Source: Pseudomonadota bacterium
Lineage (GTDB): Bacteria > Pseudomonadota > Alphaproteobacteria > Acetobacterales > Acetobacteraceae
DNA: 64,000 nucleotides
Direction of reading: 5' to 3'
Assembly (NCBI GenBank): GCA_021849425.1
Contig: JAJZSY010000003.1
Span: 124,001 to 188,000, forward strand
The stretch's first letter is position 1. Every line of letters starts with the position of its first letter. Below are positions 9,995 to 18,476 of the stretch, piece by piece. A model generated the notes under the pieces. The model was not told where the DNA came from, ran no database searches, and saw only the letters and a program-made list of their open reading frames with translations. Made by a program: the position numbers and the translations under genes.

Positions 9995-10052
9995 ATCTAC
10001 AGCGAAATTCCGCCGGGCGAGGCTGCGGGCGCCGTGTTGGGGCCGTGCCAGT

Positions 10053-10081
10053 CACAGGCCAATCCGGCCTGTGCTTCTTTT
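10053..10081 (+). terminator. Rho-independent terminator between flp and cpaB
   Basis: A perfect 8-bp stem (10053-10060 pairs with 10066-10073) with a 5-nt loop is followed directly by CTTCTTTT. It is the best intrinsic terminator seen in the window. It would let flp be transcribed in excess of the assembly genes. It also argues against a GTG start of cpaB at 10071, which would lie inside the stem. Confidence 0.7.
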
Positions 10082-10094
10082 GAGACATGTCCTG

Positions 10095-10922
10095 ATGATT
10101 CTTAGACTCGTTCTGTTCATCGTCCTGGCCGTGGGGCTTGCCGGCTTCGGAACCGTCGCCTGGATCGACATGCATCCGGCACACCCCCACAAGAAGGCGG
10201 CGCCAACCATCGCCTTGCTGGCGACGGGCAAGGCTCTGCCGCCCGGCACGCTGCTGCAACCCTCCGATTTCATCGTGCAGGACCGCCCCCCGGCGCAGGT
10301 GCCCGCGGATGCGGTGCGAGACACACCGGCGAACCGCGCCTCCTATACCGGCGCAATGATCCGCCGCCGGCTGAGCGCCGGGGCGCTTCTGACCACGGAT
10401 ATCGCCATTCGCCCCGGCGATCACGGCTTTCTCGCCGCCGTGCTGCAACCAGGCATGCGGGCGGTGTCGGTCGGGGTCGATGCGATCACCGGCGCCGCCG
10501 GCCTGATCTGGCCGGGCGACCATGTAGATCTTCTGCTGACCCAGAACCTGGTCGGCGCCAACCTGCCGCCGACGCGCAAGGTGGCCGCGGAAACCGTCCT
10601 GTCCGACGTGCGGGTGATCGCGATCGATCAGCGCCTGGTGCAAGGCGCAAGCGGCAGCCACACGGCCGCGCAGTCGACGGCGCGGACCGTCACGCTGGAA
10701 GTCACGCCGGAACAGGCCGAACAGGTCGAGGTCGCCGCCCATCTTGGCCCGCTGTCGCTGATCGTCCGCCCCAGCGAGGCGCCGAAAGGCAGCCCGTCCA
10801 AACCGCCGCCGGTCTTCAGCGGCCAGGTATCCCCCGCCCTCGCCGCGCTCGACATGCCGGGCCAGACCGGGATCACGGTCTTCCAGGGCGCCACAGGCAA
10901 AACCGAGTATCATCCGCAATGA
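10095..10922 (+). CDS. cpaB: Flp pilus assembly protein CpaB/RcpC
   Basis: 275 residues from ATG 10095. It has an N-terminal membrane anchor (LRLVLFIVLAVGLAGFG), an SAF-type domain (LLATGKALPPGTLLQPSDFIVQ) and the RcpC/CpaB core (GMRAVSVGVDAITGAAGLIWPGDHVDLLLT). It is a periplasmic component of the Tad system that works with the outer-membrane secretin. The stop overlaps the tadZ start by 4 nt (ATGA). The secretin gene that normally follows cpaB is not here. The ribosome site is weak. Confidence 0.88.
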   Translation: MILRLVLFIVLAVGLAGFGTVAWIDMHPAHPHKKAAPTIALLATGKALPPGTLLQPSDFIVQDRPPAQVPADAVRDTPANRASYTGAMIRRRLSAGALLTTDIAIRPGDHGFLAAVLQPGMRAVSVGVDAITGAAGLIWPGDHVDLLLTQNLVGANLPPTRKVAAETVLSDVRVIAIDQRLVQGASGSHTAAQSTARTVTLEVTPEQAEQVEVAAHLGPLSLIVRPSEAPKGSPSKPPPVFSGQVSPALAALDMPGQTGITVFQGATGKTEYHPQ

Positions 10923-12121
10923 CGGCTTCCGCCTTCGATCGGGTGGGCGCTTCGCACGCGCCGCCGCAGGGGCCGCAAGGGAGCGGCCGCCCCGCCTTCA
11001 TGGGCTTCGTCAGCGATGACGCGAGCCTGCAGACCATCCGCACGGCGCTGGTGCCGGCATTTCCCACCGGCGTCCCGCTCCAGCGCGCCACCTTCGCCGA
11101 AACGCTGGACTATCTCGCCCGGTTCGACACGCCGCGAACCCTCCTTGTCGACATCTCCGGCGAGGAACAGCCGATGAGCGCCGTGCATCGGCTGGAACCG
11201 GTGGTGGACCCCGGAACCCGCGTGCTGATCATCGGCAGCGAGCGCAGCATCGGCTTCTATCGCAGCCTCACGCGCACGCTGGGCGTCAGCGAATATCTCT
11301 CGAAGCCGCTCGATCCGGCGATGGTGGCGCGCGAGCTGCTGCCATGGGCGGCCGGCGGCGTGCCCGCCTTCGAAGCGGCGCGCGGCGGCTCGATGGTCGC
11401 TGTGTGCGGCGCAGCCGGCGGCGTTGGCGCCACCACGGTTGCCAGCAGCCTCGCCTGGCATGTGGGCGGGGATGTTCGCCGCCATACAATCCTGCTGGAC
11501 GCCGACCTGCAACGCGGCAGCGCCGCGCTGGCAACCAACGTCCCGCCCAGTACCGGCCTGCGCAACGCGCTCGACACGCCGGACCGGATCGACCCCCTGC
11601 TGATCGAGCGCGCCGCCCAGCCCTCGACCGGCCGCCTTCATGTCCTCGGCGCGGAGGAGCCCCTGAACGAAGCCTGGCATTACCAGGCCGGAGGCGGCGC
11701 TGCGCTGGTGTCGGCGCTGCGCCAGCGATACAATCTTGTTGTGGCGGACATTCCGGCGCGCCCCTCCCGGTTTGCAACGGAACTGCTCGCGCTCGCCCAT
11801 GCGCGCGTCATCGTGACCACCGGATCGCCGCACAGCATCGCGAATGCGCGCCGCTGGCTTGCATTGCCGGCCGGCCAGATGCAGTCCGGCCCGCCCCTCG
11901 TCATTCTGAACCGCCACAACCGCCGGACCGCACCCGCCGTGTCGCGGATCGCCGAACTGCTTGGAACCGAAATCGCCATCGTGATCCCCGAACTCCCCGC
12001 CCTGGTCGCCCAGGGAAACAATCTCGGCGAGCCCGCCGTCGGCCGGAAAGGCGTCTTCCGCAAGGCGATCATCGCGCTCGCCGCCAGGCTCGGCGTCGGC
12101 ACCACGGCCATGGCTGCCTGA
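10919..12121 (+). CDS. cpaE: Pilus localisation ATPase-like protein TadZ/CpaE
   Basis: 400 residues: an atypical receiver-like N-terminal half (about 25-145) and a MinD/ParA-like ATPase half. The P-loop reads CGAAGGVGATT (163-173) and lacks the conserved lysines of the deviant Walker A motif, as is usual in TadZ/CpaE proteins. TILLDADLQRGS is the switch I/Walker A' region and VVADIPARPS the Walker B region. The protein places the Tad machine at the cell pole. Its start overlaps cpaB and its stop (TGATG) overlaps the tadA start. Confidence 0.88.
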   Translation: MTASAFDRVGASHAPPQGPQGSGRPAFMGFVSDDASLQTIRTALVPAFPTGVPLQRATFAETLDYLARFDTPRTLLVDISGEEQPMSAVHRLEPVVDPGTRVLIIGSERSIGFYRSLTRTLGVSEYLSKPLDPAMVARELLPWAAGGVPAFEAARGGSMVAVCGAAGGVGATTVASSLAWHVGGDVRRHTILLDADLQRGSAALATNVPPSTGLRNALDTPDRIDPLLIERAAQPSTGRLHVLGAEEPLNEAWHYQAGGGAALVSALRQRYNLVVADIPARPSRFATELLALAHARVIVTTGSPHSIANARRWLALPAGQMQSGPPLVILNRHNRRTAPAVSRIAELLGTEIAIVIPELPALVAQGNNLGEPAVGRKGVFRKAIIALAARLGVGTTAMAA

Positions 12122-13455
12122 TGGACGCGCTACCGGTCTTCGGCCGCCGCTCGGTCGATCCATCCGCGCCTGTTCACCAGGCGGTGCGGTTGCGCCAGGA
12201 AGATGTCGAAATGATCCGGGGCCTCTGCCTCGCCAGCATCGACGCCTCGACCATCGTGGGGCTCAATCACCCGCGTCTGCTGCAACGCGTCGAGGCCATG
12301 GTGGCGGAGCTGGCGACCGAACATCGCATCCAGCTGAACCGCAACGAGCAAAACCAGATTGCCGCCGAACTGGTGGACGACATGCTCGGGCTGGGGCCGC
12401 TGGAGCCCCTGCTCGAGGACGAGACCATTACCGACATCATGGTCAATGGGCCGGAACGGGTTTTCGTCGAACGGCGGGGTCGGCTCGAGCAGCTCGGGGT
12501 GCGCTTCCGCGACAATGCCCATCTGACCAATATCTGCCAGCGCATCGCCGCCACAGTGGGGCGCCGGGTCGATGAATCCAGCCCAATGGTCGATGCGCGA
12601 CTCAAGGACGGCTCGCGCGTCAACATCGTATTGCCGCCGCTGTCGATCGACGGCCCCTGTCTCTCGATCCGCAAGTTTTCACGCAAGCCGATCAATTTCG
12701 GCAAGCTGATCGAGTATGGATCGCTGACCCCGCCGGTCGCGCGGGTGCTTGAAATCGCCGCGCGTTGCCGTCTCAATGTCATCATTTCCGGCGGCACCGG
12801 CTCCGGCAAGACGACGATGATGAACGCGATGAGCAGCTTCATCGATCCGCAGGAACGCATCGTCACCGTCGAGGACGCCGCCGAACTCCAGCTCCAGCAG
12901 CCGCATGTCGTCCGTCTCGAAACCAGGCCGGTGAACCTTGAGGGCAAGGGCGAAATCACCCAGCGCGACCTCGTCCGCAACGCGCTGCGCATGCGCCCCG
13001 ACCGCATCATCATCGGCGAGGTCCGCGGCCCCGAGGCGTTCGACATGCTTCAGGCGATGAACACCGGCCATGACGGGTCGATGTCCACCATCCACGCCAA
13101 CACCACGCGCGATGCGCTGGCCCGTATCGAGAACATGGTGCAGATGGCGAGCATGGGCCTGTCGCCGCGGGCGATCCGCATGCAGGTGGTCTCGGCGGTC
13201 AACCTGATCGTCCAGGTGGAACGCCAGCGCGATGGCGGCCGCCGTCTCATTCAGCTCACCGAAATCGCCGGAATCGAGGGCGAAACCCCCCTGCTCAACG
13301 ACATCTTCAAGTTCGAGGTTCTGGGCGAGGATGCAACGGGCCGGGTCATCGGCCGCTACGCCGTCTCCCACACGCGGGCGAGCTTCCACGAGCGGCTCAG
13401 CTATTTCGGCCTGCTCCGCGCATGGACGGTGGCGCTCGAGGAGGCGGCGGCGTGA
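12121..13455 (+). CDS. cpaF: Tad pilus assembly/secretion ATPase TadA (CpaF)
   Basis: 444 residues, GspE/VirB11 superfamily hexameric ATPase that powers Flp pilus assembly on the cytosolic side. Walker A is GGTGSGKT (224-231), and Asp-box IVTVEDAAELQLQQPHVVRLETRP, Walker B IIIGEVRGPEAFDMLQAMNTGHDGS and the His box MSTIHANT follow in order. The N-terminal helical region (about 20-100) is typical of CpaF. Translationally coupled to tadZ (overlap of one base) and to tadB (GTGA overlap). Confidence 0.95.
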   Translation: MDALPVFGRRSVDPSAPVHQAVRLRQEDVEMIRGLCLASIDASTIVGLNHPRLLQRVEAMVAELATEHRIQLNRNEQNQIAAELVDDMLGLGPLEPLLEDETITDIMVNGPERVFVERRGRLEQLGVRFRDNAHLTNICQRIAATVGRRVDESSPMVDARLKDGSRVNIVLPPLSIDGPCLSIRKFSRKPINFGKLIEYGSLTPPVARVLEIAARCRLNVIISGGTGSGKTTMMNAMSSFIDPQERIVTVEDAAELQLQQPHVVRLETRPVNLEGKGEITQRDLVRNALRMRPDRIIIGEVRGPEAFDMLQAMNTGHDGSMSTIHANTTRDALARIENMVQMASMGLSPRAIRMQVVSAVNLIVQVERQRDGGRRLIQLTEIAGIEGETPLLNDIFKFEVLGEDATGRVIGRYAVSHTRASFHERLSYFGLLRAWTVALEEAAA

Positions 13456-14405
13456 GCGGCCTGCTCCTCCTGCCGCTCCTGCTTCTGATCCTCGGCGCCA
13501 CCTCGCTCGCGCTGATGGGCGGGGTGCGGGCGGACCGGACCAAAAAGGCGATCGAACTGCGCCTTATGCGGGTATCGGGCCAGACCCTCGTCACAAGAAT
13601 CGAGAGCCAGAGCGAGTCGAATGATCCGCTCGGCCGGTTCCGGCGCCCCGCAATGGCGGTGCTGGGACTCGTCGGGGTCGATCTGGCGCGCGCGCCGGAT
13701 TACCCTGTCCCGTGGTGGATCATCATGATCGGCGCCGTCGTTGCGTCCAGGGGTATCTCCTTCCTGATCGGCACCGTGGCCGCGGGGCTCGGCTGGCTCG
13801 TCTGGTTACCGCTGTTCATTCTCGTGGCGCGGCTTGCCTTCGGCACCGTGCATGCCCGCCGGTCAACCCTGCTGCTGCGCCAGTTTCCCGACGCGCTGAC
13901 CACGATCGTCCGCACCGTTCGCGTTGGCATCCCCGTGCAAGAGGCGCTCCGGGTCGTCGCCCAGGACATGCCGGCGCCAACCGGCAGGGAGTTCAGCCGG
14001 ATCGCCGATCAGGTGGCGATCGGCACGCCGCTCGAACAGGCGCTAAGGCAGATGGCGGACCGGGTGAAGCTCGCCGAATACGGGTTTTTCGCCACGGCCA
14101 TCAGCCTGCAATCGCGCTATGGCGGCGGTCTCGTGACAACACTTGAGGGGTTGGCGGAAGTCATCCGCAAGCGTGTCGCGATGAAGGCCCGCGGCTATGC
14201 GCTGGCGTCCGAAGCGCGCACCAGCGCCCTTGTCCTCGGTATCATTCCCCTCGTTGCAGCGCTTGCGATCGAGGTGATCCAGCCCTCCTATCTGCGTGTG
14301 CTGTTCGTGACCCATGCCGGGAAAATCCTGCTGGCGGTCGCCATCGGGCTGCTGGCCGGCGGCGCGATGGTCATGCGCGAAATCATCCGGCGCAGCCTCA
14401 ACTGA
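13452..14405 (+). CDS. tadB: Tad pilus inner-membrane platform protein TadB
   Basis: 317 residues from GTG 13452, whose GTGA overlaps the tadA stop. Two N-terminal TM segments, a cytosolic T2SSF/GspF domain (FPDALTTIVRTVRVGIPVQEALRVVAQDM...LAEYGFFATAISLQSRYGGGLVTTLEGLAEVIRKR) and two C-terminal TM segments give the standard TadB architecture. It forms the membrane platform with TadC. The longer frame from 13422 would overlap tadA by more than 30 bp and has no better ribosome site. Confidence 0.9.
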   Translation: MSGLLLLPLLLLILGATSLALMGGVRADRTKKAIELRLMRVSGQTLVTRIESQSESNDPLGRFRRPAMAVLGLVGVDLARAPDYPVPWWIIMIGAVVASRGISFLIGTVAAGLGWLVWLPLFILVARLAFGTVHARRSTLLLRQFPDALTTIVRTVRVGIPVQEALRVVAQDMPAPTGREFSRIADQVAIGTPLEQALRQMADRVKLAEYGFFATAISLQSRYGGGLVTTLEGLAEVIRKRVAMKARGYALASEARTSALVLGIIPLVAALAIEVIQPSYLRVLFVTHAGKILLAVAIGLLAGGAMVMREIIRRSLN

Positions 14406-14406
14406 A

Positions 14407-15327
14407 ATGAATACCGCGCTCGTGTGGATTTTCGGCCTCTTTCTCTTCGTGACGGCGGTTGCGGTGCTGATGCTGCGTCTGGTCATCGCGGAAGAGAGGT
14501 TGCAGCGGCGGCTGGACCGGGCGATCGGCGCGGGCTCCGCCGCGGGCGACAGCGACGAGCCGGCTCAGCTCCTGCATATGCGGATCGCCATGGGTGTAGG
14601 CCTCGCGGTCGCCCGCAGCGGCCTGCTCAGCAACCGCACGCTCGAAGAACTGCGGCACACATTGCGAATGGCCGGAATTCGGGACAAAGGCGCGCTGGCC
14701 GTATTCGTCGGAACCAAGCTGCTTTCACTGGTGGGTTTTTTCGCCGGCGTTCTGGCGGCCTCCCGCGTTCTGCGCTTCGGCATGCTGCATGGACTGATCG
14801 CCGCCGCCATCGCCGCCGCGTTCGGTCTTCTCCTGCCGGACATCCTGATCCAGCAGCGGCGGAAGCGGTTTATCCGCAAGGTCGAGGCCGGGCTGGCCGA
14901 GGCGCTCGATCTGATGGTGATCTGCGCCGATGCTGGACTCAGCCTCGAACCCGGCCTCACCCGTGTTGCCGCCGAACTGCAACTGACGCATCCGGCGGTG
15001 TCTCAGGAACTGACACTGACGGCGCAGGAAATGCGCATCAGCGGCAATATCCGCGACTCGCTCGCCGGCCTCGGCCAGCGAACCGGGCTCGACAATCTGA
15101 AGCGCTTGGCCTCGACCTTGATCCAGACGCTCCAATACGGCACCCCGCTGACCCAGGCGCTCAGAACCCTCTCCGCTGAAATGCGCCAGGAACAGCTGAC
15201 CCGCTTCGAGGAACGTGCCGCGCGGCTGCCGGTTCTGCTGACCCTGCCAATGATCCTGTTTATTCTGCCATGCGTGTTTCTGGTCGTCGGTGGCCCGGCC
15301 GTGCTCAGACTGGTTGGCTCTCTTTAG
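14407..15327 (+). CDS. tadC: Tad pilus inner-membrane platform protein TadC
   Basis: 306 residues, paralogue of TadB. It has an N-terminal TM, then a region of two TMs, a GspF-like domain (KVEAGLAEALDLMVICADAGLSLEPGLTRVAAEL...GLGQRTGLDNLKRLASTLIQTLQYGTPLTQALRTLSAEMRQ) and a C-terminal TM pair. Its ATG lies one base after the tadB stop. It is the last gene of the locus. The genes for the secretin, TadD lipoprotein, prepilin peptidase and minor pilins TadE/F/G are not within the window. Confidence 0.9.
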   Translation: MNTALVWIFGLFLFVTAVAVLMLRLVIAEERLQRRLDRAIGAGSAAGDSDEPAQLLHMRIAMGVGLAVARSGLLSNRTLEELRHTLRMAGIRDKGALAVFVGTKLLSLVGFFAGVLAASRVLRFGMLHGLIAAAIAAAFGLLLPDILIQQRRKRFIRKVEAGLAEALDLMVICADAGLSLEPGLTRVAAELQLTHPAVSQELTLTAQEMRISGNIRDSLAGLGQRTGLDNLKRLASTLIQTLQYGTPLTQALRTLSAEMRQEQLTRFEERAARLPVLLTLPMILFILPCVFLVVGGPAVLRLVGSL

Positions 15328-15362
15328 AGCAGTCTGCTTCGCACCGCGGGCAGGTAAGCATG

Positions 15363-15392
15363 CCCCTGAAAATCTCGTCTGAATTTCAGGGG
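15363..15392. terminator. Inverted repeat between tadC and hpf
   Basis: A perfect 9-bp stem (15363-15371 pairs with 15384-15392) with a 12-nt loop, placed between the converging tadC and hpf genes. There is no T-tract, so it is a probable but not certain terminator. Confidence 0.45.
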
Positions 15393-15496
15393 CTGCTCGC
15401 CATCAGCCTATAGGTGGTGAGTGTCCGAACGCTGATCCGCAATCCACCCGTCCCTGGAGCGGATAAAGGACGCGACCCGGGCGCCGGACAAGGAGG

Positions 15497-16102
15497 TCAG
15501 CTCAGTGCCGAACTGTCGATCCAGCCAATATTGCCGTCGCTGCGGCGATAGACCACGCTGAGCGCCCGGTTCGCGGAGTTGCGAAACATGAGCATTGTCT
15601 GGTTCGCCAGATCCATCCGCATCACCGCCTCGCTGACGGACAGGAACGCTATCTCCGCCGGCGTTTCCGCAACCACGGCGGCATATGGCCCGGGATCGAG
15701 CCCAGCAGCTCCATCGACCGGCGCATGCGGGGTAGCGCCTTCGGCTTCCACCTCCTGCAACACGTATTGCCGGACAGTCTCCGTTCGGCCGCGCGTGGCA
15801 CTCTCGCGCGCGTGATCGTTCACACGGCGGCGGTAGCGCCGCAGCCGCTTCGCAATGTGTTCCGCCGCGTCGTCAAATGCCGCATGTGCGTCAGCCGCCT
15901 CGCCCTCGCCGCGCAAAGTCAGCCCCCGTCCGGCGTGAACATTGATGTCGCAAGTGAAAAAGCTGCGGGCGCGGCTGAACGTTACGTTCGCCTCGAGTGC
16001 GTGATCGAAATATTTTCCAGCGATATTGTCGAGCTGGTTCGCGACATGAACGCGCAGGGCATCCGAGAGGTCGACCTGCTTACCGGAAACCGTGATCTGC
16101 AT
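15497..16102 (-). CDS. hpf: Ribosome hibernation promoting factor, long form
   Basis: 201 residues. The N-terminal S30AE domain (residues 1 to about 100: QITVSGKQVDLSDALRVHV...ANVTFSRARSFFTCDINVHAGRGLTLRGEG) binds the 30S decoding centre. A linker of about 40 residues leads to the C-terminal dimerisation domain (IAFLSVSEAVMRMDLANQTMLMFRNSANRALSVVYRRSDGNIGWID), which makes this the long form that drives 100S dimers. It lies downstream of rpoN in the same direction, the usual proteobacterial order, with 127 bp between. Confidence 0.95.
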   Translation of the reverse strand: MQITVSGKQVDLSDALRVHVANQLDNIAGKYFDHALEANVTFSRARSFFTCDINVHAGRGLTLRGEGEAADAHAAFDDAAEHIAKRLRRYRRRVNDHARESATRGRTETVRQYVLQEVEAEGATPHAPVDGAAGLDPGPYAAVVAETPAEIAFLSVSEAVMRMDLANQTMLMFRNSANRALSVVYRRSDGNIGWIDSSALS

Positions 16103-16229
16103 AGAGAGATCCTTTTGCTAGAGCCAATGCGGTTATTGTAGCCCCGCCTTGATGAAGCGGGCGTTTACGCTTGCTCGGAGACGGCTCGATCCTAGACAAA
16201 AGCATTACACTGCTGCGGGTCGTGGCGCG

Positions 16230-17702
16230 TCAACCTCCCGCCAGCAGGTTTTTTTCCCGCTTGCGCTGCGCCGAACCGGGGATGCGCATGGCTTCGCGAT
16301 ATTTTGCGACGGTCCGCCTCGCGATATCCACACCCTCCTTCTGCAACAGTTGCGCCAGCGCATCGTCGGATAGGACCCTCCCTGGCGGTTCCGCCTCGAT
16401 CAGCGCCGCAATCCGGTGCCGCACGGATTCGGCACTGTGGCTTTCGCCATTCGCACCGGCGAGCGCCGTGGTGAAAAAGAACTTCATCTCGAAAATGCCG
16501 CGCGGTGTTGCAATCACCTTGTTCGATGTCACTCGGCTGACGGTGCTTTCATGGATTTCAAGCGCGGCGGCGACCTCGCGCAGCGTAAGCGGCCGGAGGA
16601 ACCCGATGCCGCGGCGGAAGAAGGCCTCCTGATGCGCGACGATCTCGCCCGCAACGCGCAGGATCGTCTCGGCCCGCGACTCAAGGGCGCGAACCAGCCA
16701 GTTCGCGCTCTGCACCCGTTCCGAGAGAAACTGCTTCGCCTCGCGCGTGGCCCGCGCCGCAATCTGTGCATGAAAGCCGCGCCGGATCAGAACCCGCGGC
16801 ATTGTTTCGGGATTAAGCTCAAGCAGATATTGGCCATCCGGCCCGGGGCGCATGAGCACATCGGGGATCACCGGCGTAATCGCTGCGGCGTCGGTAGCGG
16901 CTCCTGGCTTGGGGTTCAGTTGCCGAATCTCTGCAATCATGTCGCGAAGATCTTCCCCATCGACGCCGCACACCTCCATGAGCGCACGGTGATCACGCCG
17001 CGCCAGCAGATCGAGATGAGCGAGGAGGGCAGACATCGCAGGGTCGAGCCGGTTTCGCTCCTCCAACTGGACAGCCAGACATTCGGCAAGATCTATGGCG
17101 AAAATACCAGTTGGCTCGAACCGGAGCATGATCTGCCGCACCGATTCCAGCACATCCTGCTCAATCCCGAGCATCTCGGCGATGCGTTCAGGCGGCTCGG
17201 CCAGCCGCCCTGCCGGGTCGAGCGCCATGATCAGCGCAAGCGCGATCTGGCGGCGGGTCGGGTCGGAAAAGGCGAGCCGCGCCTGCTGTTCCAGGCTTTC
17301 CTGCAACCCCGGGGGACTATCCGCGATTTGCCCGATCCAGTCATGGTCTTCGGCGGAGCCATTACCGGCTGCCTCTGCGCCGCCACCAGGGTCGTAGACA
17401 TTGGAAAAGTCGGCGTCGAGCGGCAGATGGACCCCTGAAGGATCGGGGTCGACGACCTTCTCGACAGTATCCGTGACCGCAAGCTTGGAGTCGATCAACG
17501 CCGTCCCACCGGACACTTCAGCAATCCCCCCGGAGGTATCAGAGTCGTCCCGTTCGAGGAGCGGGTTGCGGAGCAGTTCTTCTTCGATGAATTGGTTGAC
17601 CTCGGCGTTGTTGAACTGCAAAAGCTGTATGGCTTGCCGTAGCTGGGGGGTCATCACCAGCGACTGCGTATGCCTCAGATCGAGACGGGGTCCTATCGCC
17701 AT
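16230..17702 (-). CDS. rpoN: RNA polymerase sigma-54 factor RpoN
   Basis: 490 residues. Region I is Gln/Leu-rich (RLDLRHTQSLVMTPQLRQAIQLLQ), followed by an acidic spacer with NPLLE, the core-binding region, the HTH (LTLREVAAALEIHESTVSRV) and the RpoN box ARRTVAKYRE near the C-terminus. It directs enhancer-dependent transcription from -24/-12 promoters. In many proteobacteria lptB lies directly upstream of rpoN; here the upstream DNA is instead the scrambled junction with the accessory region, so the chromosome may be broken just behind this gene. Confidence 0.96.
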   Translation of the reverse strand: MAIGPRLDLRHTQSLVMTPQLRQAIQLLQFNNAEVNQFIEEELLRNPLLERDDSDTSGGIAEVSGGTALIDSKLAVTDTVEKVVDPDPSGVHLPLDADFSNVYDPGGGAEAAGNGSAEDHDWIGQIADSPPGLQESLEQQARLAFSDPTRRQIALALIMALDPAGRLAEPPERIAEMLGIEQDVLESVRQIMLRFEPTGIFAIDLAECLAVQLEERNRLDPAMSALLAHLDLLARRDHRALMEVCGVDGEDLRDMIAEIRQLNPKPGAATDAAAITPVIPDVLMRPGPDGQYLLELNPETMPRVLIRRGFHAQIAARATREAKQFLSERVQSANWLVRALESRAETILRVAGEIVAHQEAFFRRGIGFLRPLTLREVAAALEIHESTVSRVTSNKVIATPRGIFEMKFFFTTALAGANGESHSAESVRHRIAALIEAEPPGRVLSDDALAQLLQKEGVDIARRTVAKYREAMRIPGSAQRKREKNLLAGG

Positions 17703-18078
17703 GCATGTATCATACCAAATCCACGCTTAAAGCGGAATACGGCACTAGCGTTCGCGACACTATTTAAATTTCCGAGATCATACTGCCAGAACGACAAGAA
17801 CCGCGCTGTGTGGCGCGGCTGTATCTGGTTTGTTCGCGAGTTCGGTAATGGTGGTTGCGGGGAACCGCAACCATCATGACTTGCGCGGGCTTCAGGGACT
17901 CGCGCGAGAGATCAAACTGGTCGCAGGCGAAGAATTTCAGCAGGACTTGCTTTTCCGGGCTGCAGCGTGAGCCGTTCATGTTCAAATGCGAGCCCAAACG
18001 GGGCATATACCTTGGTTGTGATCTCAAGCTATTTTCACATCGAGTCTAACTTGTGAGCGTGATTCTTTTGAGGACGGA
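17703..18078. other. Gene-free stretch upstream of rpoN, junction with accessory DNA
   Basis: About 375 bp without a convincing gene. The first part is the rpoN upstream region and is more AT-rich than its surroundings. The right-hand part (from about 17903) is the first copy of the long diverged repeat also found at about 20026-20180. I see no tRNA and no clear attachment site. Confidence 0.6.
17903..18060. repeat. Diverged direct repeat, copy 1 of 2
   Basis: Shares a core of 20 identical bases (TTGCTTTTCCGGGCTGCAGC) and, in the same orientation, recognisable similarity over roughly 150 bp with 20026-20180, including the trailing stretch TTGGTTGTGATCTCAAG against TTGGTCGTGATTTGAAA. Both copies lie directly 3' of a leftward reading frame (the OLD nuclease remnant here, DUF2274 in copy 2). 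The edges are approximate because the copies have diverged. Confidence 0.6.
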
Positions 18079-18297
18079 TTATCTTCTGGACAGGTGGAAA
18101 TCCGATCTCTGCACCGTGCGCTGATCCCTCGTGACACCGAAGAGCTTCGACAAGCCCTGTAGCAGAGCGGTCTTCCCTGACGCATTTGGCCCCACGATCG
18201 TCGTAAGGTCATTGGCAAGATCAACGGTCACCGGATTGGGACCGAAGGATCGCAATCCCGAAAGGGTGACGCTCTCGATCCTCATTGTCTGTTTCAT
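18079..18297 (-). pseudogene. N-terminal remnant of an OLD-family ATP-dependent nuclease
   Basis: 72 codons only. The frame starts MKQTMRIESVTLSGLRSFG and contains a complete Walker A segment, TIVGPNASGKTALLQGLSKLFG, the typical N-terminus of OLD-like/AAA_21 nucleases (several hundred residues when intact). It continues to RSDFHLSRR and then stops; no continuation in another frame is apparent before the repeat begins. I read it as a gene truncated by rearrangement. OLD nucleases act in DNA processing and phage defence; this fragment cannot. Confidence 0.7.
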
Positions 18298-18476
18298 TTC
18301 GACCGGCTCAATTCGAGTGACGCAAACAGTGTGCTAAAATCACTGTGGGCGGTGGTCGCGACGATGGTTGCGGGGGTATCGGTTTGCATCGGTTGCCTTC
18401 ATGCTGGTGTGTGGAAGCTCAGCCTACCAAGTTAGGCCGCCGCCCACCCGCATAGGATCTTTTTATCGTTGCCGGA

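Noticed and set aside
11344-13455. A 703-codon frame covering tadZ and tadA
   Set aside because: The portion before 12121 is out of frame with tadZ and Arg-rich; TadA begins at ATG 12121, coupled to the tadZ stop.
16142-16160. CCCGC...GCGGG hairpin between rpoN and hpf
   Set aside because: Five-base stem without T-run in a co-directional gene pair; too weak to call a terminator.
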